Below are positions 25,692 through 35,503 of a DNA stretch of 64,000 nt, piece by piece. Every line of letters starts with the position of its first letter. The stretch's first letter is position 1. Under the pieces are notes generated by a model. The model saw only the letters and a list, made by a program, of their open reading frames with translations. It had not been told where the DNA came from and did no database searches. Source of the stretch: Flavisolibacter longurius. Lineage in GTDB: Bacteria; Bacteroidota; Bacteroidia; Chitinophagales; Chitinophagaceae. The position numbers and the translations under genes are program-made. The stretch spans positions 164,461-228,460 of the forward strand of contig JABUMY010000010.1 in assembly GCA_013327885.1 (NCBI GenBank). Reading direction: 5' to 3'.

Positions 25692-28600
25692 AACAGTTCC
25701 CGCTTTTGTCCTTTGAAATTGGTTACGGTAACGGACCTTACATCATCGGGTACAAACAGATGTCTCGACGATTGCGATAAAAAGGTTGAGCCATAATAGA
25801 ATTCTGCCTTCTTCTTTTCGCCATTTTTCATCGTAATCACTGCCGAAAGATCATCCTTTCTTACCGGTAGCCATTTCCCTTTTTTGCCGGCAGCTTTTTT
25901 GTGCACCACCAGGCTGTCGTTATTCTGCGAAGCAATCCAGATGGCCTCACCTTTGGCTGTGTAAAGTCGTGATAAACCTTTCGCATCACCCGGCACAAAA
26001 AAGCCGCTTTTGGCTACCGGTAAAGGCTCAAAATTTCCTTTGCCATTTCCGAGTAAGCAAAGGCCATTGAAAGCATCGTGCCGGCCGCTGTAGGATTCCA
26101 TGCCATAATCGTTTCCCACAAGAAGCAGGTCTAAATTTCCGTCACCATTTACGTCTTCGGCAAGAGCGCCATAGACCGGTGCTGTTTGTGCCGCAGAAGG
26201 CAATGGTGTTAAGGCAAACTGACCACCGCCTTTGTTTTCAAGAAAGACCGACTCCATGAAATTTGCCGTTTTTTTGATGGCGCCTTGCTGTGCTTTTTCC
26301 GGCCAGATGTCAGCCATGGTAGCTTTGCCATAACTGGTATAAGTTGGGAAAAGCTTACGCACAGCAACCAATTGCCCGGTGAGATCGTCTTTGGCGTGCA
26401 TCGGAAAAGGCTTGCGACTGCCATCGTCCCCCTTCATGTAACAAAAAACCATGGCATCCAGCGAACCGTTGTTGTCGATGTCTTTTGCAAACAGGGTCAT
26501 GGGTTCGGCAGCGGTTGCGGTATAGCTTGAATTAAGACCCAGGTTGCCGGCTACATAATCGATGTCGCCATCGTTGTCAAAATCACCAGCCGTTAAACTG
26601 TTCCACCAGCCAAGATGCTGGTCAACTCCACTGTTGGCCACGGGCTGAAAACCGGCGCCTGCATTTTTAAAAAAGGTTACCGGCATCCACTCTCCTGTTA
26701 CCACTAGGTCCACTTTCCCGTCGTTGTCAAAATCCGACCATAAAGCATCGGTGATCATACCCAGGTTTTGCAACTCCGGAAAAAGTTTTTCTGTAACATC
26801 CACAAACTTTCCGCCCCGGTTTTCCAGCAAATAACTTTGCGGTGTTGAGGGATATGAGCCCGATACAACACGACCACCAACAAAAAGATCCAGGTCGCCA
26901 TCGCCGTCAAAATCCGCTGCCCGAACCGTAGATCCATTGGTAGTTTCCGCCGGTAATGCACCTTGTGCCAATTGAAAAAAACCTTTGCCGTTGTTTAAAA
27001 AAAGACGGTCCTGCCCAACCGCATGACCCGGTGGAATTTCGTAGCTACCAGTAACCGTATAAAGATCGAGGTCGCCATCGTTGTCAGCATCAAAAAACAA
27101 AACACCCATTTCCTCGTGCAGTTCTTTTCCCTGCCGCTGTATGCGTGTTGAATCGATTCTGAACTTTCCATTTTCTCCCTGGAGAAAAAACTTTCCCGGG
27201 TTACCCGAAGAACCGCCAACGTAAAAATCATCCCGCCCATTACCATCAATGTCACCAACAGCAATGCCGGGCCCGTATTGGCTAAGTTTGTGCGGCAGGG
27301 TTGATTGAATGTTGTAGTCAACAAAATCTGATTCCGTTGCGGTATAATGGATGCCGTGTTCGGCATTCGCAGCGGTAAAAATGGTGTTTGGTTTCTTCGC
27401 ATTTTGAAAGGATCCTGACGCCTCTTTTTGTGTTGCGAGGTAAACTGTATTAGCAGGAACATTTTTCAGCAGCGAAACTTTTCCATCCGGCCAGATGATC
27501 TTTACTGAATCTGCAGCCGTGTTGGCACCTATTCCAAAATAAGCCCGGTCGTCAACCGTAGAGAGATAACCACGCATGGGCTGGTGTTCATAAAAAGAGC
27601 TAATGCCTTTTGCAAAAACAGAAATTTTGGCCCCAATGCCATTCCGGTTTTTACCTGCACCTGCCAGCTTAAGAATAAGCGTGTTTGCGGCTTTGTTCGT
27701 TCCACTGTTGCTCCTGTTCTCATACACAAAGGCAGGTCCATTGATATTATTCACCAAAAGGTCAAGATCGCCATCGTTGTCCAGGTCAACATAAGCACCC
27801 CCGTTTGAAAAAGCTTCTTCGTCTAAACCCCATGGCGCCGATGTATTTTCGAACTTTATGCCGTTTAAATTTTTAAACGCATAATTAGGAATGTTCACCA
27901 CCGGCAACGTGTGTGCCTTGGCGAGAGTAAGCTCGGCAGCCCCACCTCCCTGCCCGCTGTTGTAAGCAATGTAATCCAAGTCGGTCACGTCGCGGGGTAG
28001 TCCGTTGGTGATGATGATATCACGCCACCCATCGTTGTCAAAATCAGCTACCAGCGGGCACCAGCTCCAGTCGGTTTGATAAAGTCCCGTTTGAAAAGCA
28101 ACATCACTAAAAACCGGGTGGCCGAGCGGCGTTTGCCCGCTGCTTAGCTGTAAAACATTGCGTACGTATTGGTGCTGGTAACCATACTGGCTGGCGTTAA
28201 AATAATTGTAGTATTCGTTGCCACCCAGCATACGCTTTTTGCGCAGGTTGGATTCGGGCAGCATTTCAAGCGAGATCACATCAGGAAAGCCATCGTTGTT
28301 GATATCCACCACATCGGTACCCATCGCATTCCAGCCGGTATGCTTAAAATAATCGGTGATCCGGTCTGTAAACGTGCCGTTCCTATTGTTGATGTACAAG
28401 ATATCGTTCGACACAAAATCATTGGCGACGTAAATGTCTGGCCAGCCGTCACCGTTAAAATCAGAAATAGAAGCCGCATGTCCCCAACCTTCGATAAGGA
28501 TGCCAGCCTGTGCCGACATATTGGTGAAGGTGCCGTTACCGTTATTGCGATACAACCGATCTGTATTTAATGCCGTGCCATTGGTGATCTTTGGCCGAAA

Positions 28601-29209
28601 CCGGATCGGCGTTTTCGGATCATACAACGCATTTGTCAGCTGGTACATGTCCAGGTCGCCATCCTGGTCAAAATCAAAAAAATAACCCTGCGTACTAAAA
28701 CCATCATCCGCCAGTCCCCACTCCTTTGCCACTTCTTTAAAAACCGGTACACCCTCTTTGTTAACACCCTGGTTGAGGTACAACAGGTTGGTGCGGCGCT
28801 GCGCATCTTTCCAGAAAGAGGCCGACACATAAATGTCCAGTAATCCATCGGCGTTGATGTCTACCACCGACACCCCGGTACACCAGCGGCCTTCACCGCC
28901 TACTCCCGCCGCCTCGGTCAGGTCTTCAAATTTCAACGAACCCTTATTGATGTATAATTTGTTTGACACCATGTTGCCGGCGAAATACACATCCTGCAAG
29001 CCATCGTTGTTGAAATCCCCAACACCAACACCACCGCCGTTGTAAATGTTGGCCTGGTTTAAGATGTTGAGCGTATCATTTTCGGTAATGTTATTAGCAA
29101 AAGCTATCCCGGTTTGGGAAGAAGAAAGCCGTTGAAAAAGCGGCGCTGGCCTTTGTGCATGGATCCAGCCGTTCAGCAGGATAAAAAGAAGAAGAAAGTG
29201 GTATTTCAT
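25688..29209 (-). CDS. CRTAC1-type FG-GAP/VCBS repeat protein with ASPIC/UnbV domain
   Basis: The 1173-residue secreted protein (leader ending near IHAQ) is built from many FG-GAP/VCBS calcium-binding repeats with D-x-D/N-x-D-G-x-x-D loops (for example DFNNDGLQDVYFAG, DINADGLLDIYVS, DFDGDGDLDLFVGG), forming one or two beta-propellers. An ASPIC/UnbV-like segment lies near residues 510-600 (GIGAKISVF ... MRGYLSTVDDRAYFGIG ... VKIIWPDGK). Such proteins are cell-surface or periplasmic and accompany SusCD systems; the function is unknown. It is the first gene of a two-gene operon with the haloperoxidase-like protein. Confidence 0.88.
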   Translation of the reverse strand: MKYHFLLLFILLNGWIHAQRPAPLFQRLSSSQTGIAFANNITENDTLNILNQANIYNGGGVGVGDFNNDGLQDVYFAGNMVSNKLYINKGSLKFEDLTEAAGVGGEGRWCTGVSVVDINADGLLDIYVSASFWKDAQRRTNLLYLNQGVNKEGVPVFKEVAKEWGLADDGFSTQGYFFDFDQDGDLDMYQLTNALYDPKTPIRFRPKITNGTALNTDRLYRNNGNGTFTNMSAQAGILIEGWGHAASISDFNGDGWPDIYVANDFVSNDILYINNRNGTFTDRITDYFKHTGWNAMGTDVVDINNDGFPDVISLEMLPESNLRKKRMLGGNEYYNYFNASQYGYQHQYVRNVLQLSSGQTPLGHPVFSDVAFQTGLYQTDWSWCPLVADFDNDGWRDIIITNGLPRDVTDLDYIAYNSGQGGGAAELTLAKAHTLPVVNIPNYAFKNLNGIKFENTSAPWGLDEEAFSNGGAYVDLDNDGDLDLLVNNINGPAFVYENRSNSGTNKAANTLILKLAGAGKNRNGIGAKISVFAKGISSFYEHQPMRGYLSTVDDRAYFGIGANTAADSVKIIWPDGKVSLLKNVPANTVYLATQKEASGSFQNAKKPNTIFTAANAEHGIHYTATESDFVDYNIQSTLPHKLSQYGPGIAVGDIDGNGRDDFYVGGSSGNPGKFFLQGENGKFRIDSTRIQRQGKELHEEMGVLFFDADNDGDLDLYTVTGSYEIPPGHAVGQDRLFLNNGKGFFQLAQGALPAETTNGSTVRAADFDGDGDLDLFVGGRVVSGSYPSTPQSYLLENRGGKFVDVTEKLFPELQNLGMITDALWSDFDNDGKVDLVVTGEWMPVTFFKNAGAGFQPVANSGVDQHLGWWNSLTAGDFDNDGDIDYVAGNLGLNSSYTATAAEPMTLFAKDIDNNGSLDAMVFCYMKGDDGSRKPFPMHAKDDLTGQLVAVRKLFPTYTSYGKATMADIWPEKAQQGAIKKTANFMESVFLENKGGGQFALTPLPSAAQTAPVYGALAEDVNGDGNLDLLLVGNDYGMESYSGRHDAFNGLCLLGNGKGNFEPLPVAKSGFFVPGDAKGLSRLYTAKGEAIWIASQNNDSLVVHKKAAGKKGKWLPVRKDDLSAVITMKNGEKKKAEFYYGSTFLSQSSRHLFVPDDVRSVTVTNFKGQKRELL

Positions 29210-29954
29210 GGTGGTCAGGTATCTAACATGATTTTAAAAAAGCAGTCTGCATCTTCCAAAATATATTTTATCCAATTTATGTGGCAAGCTTAGTTTGTAA
29301 TTTCTAAAAAAGGAGGGCTTCCGCAAAATTTATTTTTTGCTTTTCCCGCAAGGCTGATTTACCAAACGCATCGGATGTAATCAGTAAACAGTGAAAATTT
29401 GCCCGCTTTGATATCATTCCCAGTTTTTATGATTCCTTCTTTTCAAACGGTTTTGTCATCGAACGAACCTTTCGACTGTTGCTTCTTTTTCATATTCTTT
29501 AGCGCCTACCACTGTAAATGGAAAGCCCCTCGTAGAAACAAAGGGCTTAAAACGACTGCTATTTGTAATGAGAGACGCTGATTCTGCATTTAATTTTTTT
29601 CAACCAACTTTAATCAAAGCCTACCGGCAAAAAACATAAATAGGCTCAGTGATTACCGGGTTTTGTTTTTTCCATCCAAAATAAAAGGGTAAAAGCTGCA
29701 GGAAATTGATAAAAAGATCATGTTTCATATAGCCTGGCGTTTTACTGCGCAATTGCCTTTGTCAACATATAAGCAACTTGCGGCCGTGGTAATGATTGAG
29801 TTGTGAAGTAAAAGCATTTGTCTCATTACACTTATTCAATGTGTATCATAATGTTTCCAATTTGTTACATTCTTCAGTGTACGGTAACGTTTTTTCATTA
29901 GAAGAAGAAAACAATAATGCTCGTATTCAATCCCAATAACGAACGGAAATAAAA
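29210..29954. other. Long intergenic region upstream of the FG-GAP gene
   Basis: No gene seen in 745 bp. A minus-strand TATATTTTG, close to the TAnnTTTG box, lies about 60 bp before the 29209 start. The only other element noticed is the shared motif at 29834-29869. Confidence 0.5.
29834..29869. promoter_or_regulatory. Shared motif with 21-bp direct repeats (copy B)
   Basis: ATTCA-N3-TGTATCAT is followed by TGTTACA; TGTATCA (29842) and TGTTACA (29863) are 21 bp apart, two helical turns. The same layout occurs at 32239-32274. Here it is over 600 bp from the nearest start (29209). Confidence 0.4.
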
Positions 29955-29995
29955 AAGCGATCCCGGTTCAACGTTGGCGTTACCCGGGACCGCTT
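29955..29995 (-). terminator. Terminator of the GH2 gene
   Basis: On the minus strand AAGCG-G-TCCCGG ... CCGGGA-T-CGCTT forms an 11-bp stem with one mismatch, followed by TTTTTTATT. It lies 22 bp after the stop at 30017. Confidence 0.75.
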
Positions 29996-30016
29996 AAAAC
30001 AGTTTACAATCTCAAT

Positions 30017-31867
30017 TTATTTACCTGCTGTTACCAGCGAGGGATTGTATAGTTTACCATGAATTTCCTTTAGCCTGGCTTCCGGAATTTTTATCACCTT
30101 ACGGTCGTAACTCATCAAGCCGTTAGTTTCTACTTCCACATCGGTTGTTTGGGTATACACGGCTGCTGATAATCCTTGTTCTATCAGGTGCGGCATTCGG
30201 CCAATGAATTCCGCATAGCGCTTTTCCAGTTCTTCTTTGCTCTTAAAGCTTTGGTAGCCCCAGTTGTTTTTGTCCTGCCAGGTATGATTCTCAACCGGCA
30301 ATCCCAGCCCGCCAAACTCTCCCAACACCAACACCCTGTCCTTGCCAAAAAACTCCGGATCAGGCATAGCGGGATCGGGATAGTTATGCAGGTCAATAAT
30401 ATGCCCAACGCTAACAAAATTACCACCGCTGGCCGTGTTCACCAGGCGGGATGGATCTTTTTGCATGGTCCACTCGGTGATCTCTTTTGTTTTGAATTGT
30501 CCCCATGCTTCGTTGAACGGCACCCAAACCACAATGCTCGGGAAGTTGTGAAAGTCTTGCATGATCTCCTGCCATTCGGTACGGAAAATCTGCTCGGACT
30601 CCGGTGTACGGTCTTTATCGGAGGCGCGGCCATAAATACCAGGACGGCTTTCCCAGCGGTTGCCCAGGTCACCACTTGGCATGTCCTGCCATACCAGCAT
30701 TCCCATTCGGTCGCAATGGGTGTACCAGCGTGCCGGTTCCACCTTCACGTGCTTGCGGATCATGTTAAAGCCCATCTCCTTTGTTTTTTCTATGTCAAAT
30801 TTCAGGGCTTCGTCTGTCGGCGCGGTGTACAATCCGTCGGGCCACCAGCCCTGGTCCAGCGGACCATACTGGAAAACAAACTGGTTGTTGAGAAGCATGC
30901 GCTGAATACCTGCCCTGTCGGGTGCCATGGAGATCTTGCGCATGGCGAAATAAGACTTCACCTCGTCCACCACTTTTCCCTTGCGAACGACTGAATACTT
31001 CAGGTCATAAAGAAAAGGTGACTGCGGTGACCAAAGCTTTGGATTGTCGATCGAAAGAGAAGCTTCGCTACCCGGCGCTACTGTTTGCTCGGCCACTTTT
31101 GTACTGCCATCCCAAGCTGTAACCATTACCTGGTCACCAGGCTGGCCTTTCTCGATCATCGCTGCTACGGTAACCGTTTTTTTATCGATATCGGGTGTTT
31201 GCTTGGTGGAAGCAATATAGGTGGCCGGCACCGCTTCGGCCCAAACTGTTTGCCAGATTCCGGTAACCGGTGTGTACCAGATGCCGTGTGGATTTTTGAT
31301 TTGTTTGCCGCGAGGCTGCGGGCCATCATCTGATGGATCCCAAACCCGGACAGCAATATCCTGGTTGGCCCCTTTTTTCAATGCGGAAGTAATATCAATG
31401 GAGAAGGGGTCGTAGCCGCCTTTGTGCTCACCCACTGCTTTCCCGTTCACATATACTGTGCACTGCCAGTCAACCGCACCAAAATGCAGCAATACGTTTT
31501 TGCCTTTGGCTGCAGGAATGGAAACAGTGCGTTTATACCAAAGCACGCTGTCTTTGCCTACCGTTTTTCCCACGCCGGAAAGCGAGGATTCCACGGCAAA
31601 CGGCACAAGAATGTTTCCTTGTGTGCTGGCAGGAATCGCTTCTGCGGCTTTTGGCAAAATCGAATACTGCCAGAGACCATTCAAATTGGTCCAGTTGCTA
31701 CGCTCCATGTGCGGACGTGGGTATTCCGGCAGCGGCGCCGACGGATTTACTTTTTCTGCCCAGGGGGAAGCAATTTTACCGGGTACAGGTTTCCAGTCCG
31801 TTTGCGCCTGTACAAAACCCTGGACCAACAGAAACGAAGCCAGGACATAAAATGAACGTTTAACCAT
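30017..31867 (-). CDS. GH2-family glycosidase (beta-galactosidase/glucuronidase-like)
   Basis: The 616-residue secreted enzyme (signal about 1-21) has the GH2 order: sugar-binding domain (RPHMERSNWTNLNGLWQY, about 50-215), immunoglobulin-like domain (about 220-310) and TIM barrel (about 315-605). The acid/base is E453 in VPFNEAWGQF and the nucleophile E517 in VLGEFGG. The short length and lack of C-terminal beta-gal domains place it with the small Bacteroidota GH2 group, whose substrates vary (galactosides, glucuronides, mannosides). It stands alone with its own terminator, and shares its upstream region with the two-component genes. Confidence 0.9.
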   Translation of the reverse strand: MVKRSFYVLASFLLVQGFVQAQTDWKPVPGKIASPWAEKVNPSAPLPEYPRPHMERSNWTNLNGLWQYSILPKAAEAIPASTQGNILVPFAVESSLSGVGKTVGKDSVLWYKRTVSIPAAKGKNVLLHFGAVDWQCTVYVNGKAVGEHKGGYDPFSIDITSALKKGANQDIAVRVWDPSDDGPQPRGKQIKNPHGIWYTPVTGIWQTVWAEAVPATYIASTKQTPDIDKKTVTVAAMIEKGQPGDQVMVTAWDGSTKVAEQTVAPGSEASLSIDNPKLWSPQSPFLYDLKYSVVRKGKVVDEVKSYFAMRKISMAPDRAGIQRMLLNNQFVFQYGPLDQGWWPDGLYTAPTDEALKFDIEKTKEMGFNMIRKHVKVEPARWYTHCDRMGMLVWQDMPSGDLGNRWESRPGIYGRASDKDRTPESEQIFRTEWQEIMQDFHNFPSIVVWVPFNEAWGQFKTKEITEWTMQKDPSRLVNTASGGNFVSVGHIIDLHNYPDPAMPDPEFFGKDRVLVLGEFGGLGLPVENHTWQDKNNWGYQSFKSKEELEKRYAEFIGRMPHLIEQGLSAAVYTQTTDVEVETNGLMSYDRKVIKIPEARLKEIHGKLYNPSLVTAGK

Positions 31868-32356
31868 TTCGTATTAATTTGATGTGTGTCGAACGAATCC
31901 TAGTTTTTTCGGCCATAGCGTTGAAAAAATATTTTTTCTGCACTTGTGAAAAGAACAAACAACATTTTGCCGTTTGTAACGCTATTCTTAATGGTTGTTG
32001 GAATTGAAATGCTGGCTTTCACCACAGGCACTGCCGTATGCAGGTACACGCTTCTATAGCAATCAATCCACAAAAGGAAGCAAGCGAGAGTTATGCCGCA
32101 TAATCACAGGATGAATCCACTGACATATTAGATAGTATCACCTTAAAAACAAGGTGTGCTCAAGCGCTTACATTCCCCTGATCAATTGGTTACCAACCGA
32201 TCCGGGCCCGAAGAAAAAACATTCGGAACACTTTTCTCATTCATTCTGTATCATTATCTTTTCAAAATGTTACATTTTGGTAACCAAAGAAGCGTTTACT
32301 GGCGAATTTCCATGCGAACGCTTCCTTGCTACTGATTCAAACTCCTATTTTTACCG
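31868..32356. other. Divergent promoter region between GH2 and the HTCS kinase
   Basis: No gene seen. It contains the shared motif at 32239-32274. Confidence 0.5.
32239..32288. promoter_or_regulatory. Shared motif with 21-bp direct repeats (copy C)
   Basis: ATTCA-N3-TGTATCAT (32239-32254) and TGTTACA (32268-32274) repeat the layout of copy B with the same 21-bp period. A small palindrome TTTGGT-A-ACCAAA (32276-32288) follows. The site lies about 70-120 bp before the kinase start and 370 bp from the GH2 start. Confidence 0.45.
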
Positions 32357-35300
32357 GTGAAGCCAACGAAACCTTTTTTGCTCTGCTTACTCCTGTTTTC
32401 CCTGGCAGTTGGTGCGCAGCCTTATTATTTCAGGCATTACCAAGTAGAAAATGGCTTGTCGCACAACACCATCTTTTGTTCAACACAAGACAAGGCTGGC
32501 TTTCTTTGGTTTGGCACAAAAGACGGGTTGAATCGCTACGACGGCTACCGTTTTAAACGGTTTACCATCACCAGCAAACCTGGTTTGACCACTGATCTTG
32601 TTTTATCGTTGGCCACCGACGCCAAAGGAGTGATTTATGTAGGGACACAAAAAGGCTTGTTTTATTTTGATGCAGAACGGGAAACGTTCATTCCTTTTTT
32701 GGATACGGCAAGCGGCATCAACGATATTTATTTTGATTCAAAAGGACAGTTGTGGTTCATTGCCGATTACACGGTGAACAGCTATAATTTCAGCACGAAA
32801 AACTGGAAACGCTTTCCACCGGAAAAATATTTCAAAGCGACAGCCCTTTGCGAAACACCCGGCGGCACTATGTGGTTGGCCACTCTCGATGGCCATCTCC
32901 AACAATACAATGCCGCTGCCAATTCCTTTACAAGCTTTTCTGTTTTTAGCCATTCGCCGCCTGCCGAGTCAAAGGTCATTCAAAAGATAACCTATGATGG
33001 CAAAGGATCGATCCTGATTGGCACCAACAACCAGGGTATCAAAGCCTTTAACCTGGACAAAAAGGTCTACCGCGATGTGCTGACCTACAACCCCGACCGT
33101 ACTACCATTTACGTACGTGATATTTTACAAGTATCAGAGAACGAAACCTGGTTTGCTACCGAATCGGGATTGTTTATCTGGGACCGGGTCAGCGGCAAAA
33201 TTCAGAACCTGAAAAAGAAGACGCTTGACCCCTATTCCCTCTCCGACAATGCCATTTATACGTTGTACAAGGACACCGATGGCGGCATTTGGGCAGGAAC
33301 GTTTTTTGGCGGCCTGAATTATTTCGCCAAGCAACATGCCACTTTTCAAAAATTTTTCCCTGACCATACCCGCAAATCGGTTAGCGGCAACGCTGTCCGT
33401 GAAATTTGCGAAGATGGTTTTGGCAATATCTGGATCGGCACCGAAGATGCCGGCCTGAATAAGCTGGATCCAAAGACAGGCGCCATCACCTATTTTGAAC
33501 CTGACGGTAAAAACGGAAGCATCAGCTACTACAACATTCACGGATTGCTCGTGGAGGGTGATGCCTTGTGGGTGGGCACGTTTGAGCACGGGTTGGACAT
33601 TGTCGACATCCGAACCGGTCGTGTTAAAAAGCATTATAGTGCCGATGCCGGCGGCCATGGGTTGATGAATAATTTTATTGTATCGCTGCAGCAAACCCGC
33701 AAGGGCGATATTTATGTAGGCACCGGGCAGGGATTGTATCAATTCGACCCAAAGAATGAAAAATTCAGGTACCGGGCAGACCTGGCCGACGGCAGCTTTA
33801 TTTCCTGTATGCTGGAAGACCAGAACGGTACGCTTTGGGTGGGCACGCACAATCGTGGACTTTTTTACAGCAACCCATCAACCGGGGAGAAAGGCGTTTT
33901 TCAACACCAAACGGGAAACGAAAACAGCTTGTCCAACAATACGCTGAATGCAATTTATGAAGACAGCAAAGGAAACCTCTGGCTTTCCACCGAAGGCGGT
34001 GGCCTTTGCCGCCTGGATGCGGGGAGGAAAAACTTTACCCGCTATAACACACTGGATGGTCTGCCCTCCAATTTTGTATTTAAAGTGCTGGAAGATGACA
34101 GGAACAAGCTTTGGGTGACCACCTCCAAAGGGCTGGCAAACCTTGATGCAACAAGCACAAAGATTGCGGTGTACACAAAATCCGACGGCTTGCTGAACGA
34201 TCAGTTTAACTACAATTCCGGATTTAAAGATGCAGAAGGCAACCTGTATTTTGGCAGCGTACAGGGCATGATCAAATTCAACCCGGCGAGCTTTCAAAAA
34301 AAGCCCGGCACACCGCCTGTTCACATAACAGGTTTCCAGGTGCAAAACAGGGAGATCGAACGGTCAAAAGATTCTGCTATCCTGGCGAAATCCATTCTTT
34401 ATACCAGCAACATTACCCTTCCTTACAACCAGTCTTCCTTTAGTATTGATTTTGCCGCGGTCAGCTTTGCTTCGCCGGAGGCAACAGAATACAGCTATAT
34501 CATGAAAGGGCTGGACAAGGACTGGACAAACCTGAAGTCGAACCGGAAGGTTTATTTTACCAACCTGAAGCCAGGTACCTACACGTTTTTGGTTAAGGCC
34601 GGCAACAACGGGTTGTGGGATAACGAAGCTACCAGTTTGCAGGTGGTTATCACACCGCCATTTTGGGACACCGGCTGGGCCTATTTTCTTTACATTGCTT
34701 TTGCCAGCATACTGGCTTATTATCTTGTTCGCAGCTATCACCAGGTACAGGAAAACAAAAAGCAAAAAGAAATTTACCAGGCCAAGATCGAGTTCTTTAC
34801 CACCATTGCCCACGAAATTAAAACGCCACTCACCCTCATCAAAGGTCCCGTTGAAAACCTGGCCGAAATGGTCCACAGCAACCCTGCGATCAAGGATGAT
34901 GTGGTGACAATGGAACGCAATACCAATCGCCTGGTGCAGTTGGTCAATCAATTCATGGATTTCCGGCAAACCGAAACCAACGCTTTTCGCCTTGAGCTGG
35001 CAGAAGTGAACATTAGTGAATTGTTGCGTGAAGCCTATGAACTGTTTAAGCCATTGGCGAAGAAGCGGCATATGTTGTACACCCTTGAACTGCCTTCTTA
35101 TCCCGTGATCATAATGGCCGATGCGGAAGCGTTGACAAAGGTCTTTCATAACCTGTTTAGCAACGCAGTAAAATACGGCCAGCGGGAAGTAAAGGTTCGG
35201 TTAAGTATACCGGCCATGCGTAGTGGAAAATTGCAGATTTTAATAAGTAATGATGGATTCCTGATACCGGAAGCAATGCGGGAAAAGATCTTTGAACCGT

Positions 35301-35503
35301 TTTTCCGCATCAAAGAAACCAACAAGCAAAAAGGTACGGGCCTGGGACTGGCCCTGGCCAAGTCGCTGGTTGAACTGCACAACGGAAACATCTCTGTAAA
35401 AGAAACAGCACTGCATTGCAATCTTTTTATCGTAGAATTGCCTTTGCCGAATCTTTCGATCAAACGAAAAAACAAATCAGAAACCAAAAACCCAATCACC
35501 TGA
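32357..35503 (+). CDS. HTCS-type sensor histidine kinase (two-component propeller, Y_Y_Y)
   Basis: The 1048-residue protein begins with a signal peptide (start GTG) and a periplasmic sensor of about 14 propeller repeats (FLWFGTKDGLNRYDG, NIWIGTEDAGLNKLD, LWVGTHNRGL) followed by a Y_Y_Y domain (about 670-755). One membrane helix (about 775-795) leads to HisKA with FFTTIAHEIKTPLTLIKGP and HATPase_c (NLFSNAVKYG, KGTGLGLAL). In Bacteroidota this sensor normally continues into receiver and AraC domains in one polypeptide; here the protein ends after HATPase and the rest is the next gene, overlapping by TGATG. It probably senses a glycan breakdown product. Confidence 0.92.
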   Translation: MKPTKPFLLCLLLFSLAVGAQPYYFRHYQVENGLSHNTIFCSTQDKAGFLWFGTKDGLNRYDGYRFKRFTITSKPGLTTDLVLSLATDAKGVIYVGTQKGLFYFDAERETFIPFLDTASGINDIYFDSKGQLWFIADYTVNSYNFSTKNWKRFPPEKYFKATALCETPGGTMWLATLDGHLQQYNAAANSFTSFSVFSHSPPAESKVIQKITYDGKGSILIGTNNQGIKAFNLDKKVYRDVLTYNPDRTTIYVRDILQVSENETWFATESGLFIWDRVSGKIQNLKKKTLDPYSLSDNAIYTLYKDTDGGIWAGTFFGGLNYFAKQHATFQKFFPDHTRKSVSGNAVREICEDGFGNIWIGTEDAGLNKLDPKTGAITYFEPDGKNGSISYYNIHGLLVEGDALWVGTFEHGLDIVDIRTGRVKKHYSADAGGHGLMNNFIVSLQQTRKGDIYVGTGQGLYQFDPKNEKFRYRADLADGSFISCMLEDQNGTLWVGTHNRGLFYSNPSTGEKGVFQHQTGNENSLSNNTLNAIYEDSKGNLWLSTEGGGLCRLDAGRKNFTRYNTLDGLPSNFVFKVLEDDRNKLWVTTSKGLANLDATSTKIAVYTKSDGLLNDQFNYNSGFKDAEGNLYFGSVQGMIKFNPASFQKKPGTPPVHITGFQVQNREIERSKDSAILAKSILYTSNITLPYNQSSFSIDFAAVSFASPEATEYSYIMKGLDKDWTNLKSNRKVYFTNLKPGTYTFLVKAGNNGLWDNEATSLQVVITPPFWDTGWAYFLYIAFASILAYYLVRSYHQVQENKKQKEIYQAKIEFFTTIAHEIKTPLTLIKGPVENLAEMVHSNPAIKDDVVTMERNTNRLVQLVNQFMDFRQTETNAFRLELAEVNISELLREAYELFKPLAKKRHMLYTLELPSYPVIIMADAEALTKVFHNLFSNAVKYGQREVKVRLSIPAMRSGKLQILISNDGFLIPEAMREKIFEPFFRIKETNKQKGTGLGLALAKSLVELHNGNISVKETALHCNLFIVELPLPNLSIKRKNKSETKNPIT

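Noticed and set aside
25688..29209. Many repeated short strings (such as ccatcgttgtc) that look like a DNA repeat array
   Set aside because: They are codons for the repeated D-x-D/N-x-D-G loops of the FG-GAP protein; no CRISPR-like spacing.
32357..34300. Recurring WxGT-type strings suggesting tandem repeats
   Set aside because: These are propeller-blade coding repeats of the HTCS sensor domain, not a DNA repeat.
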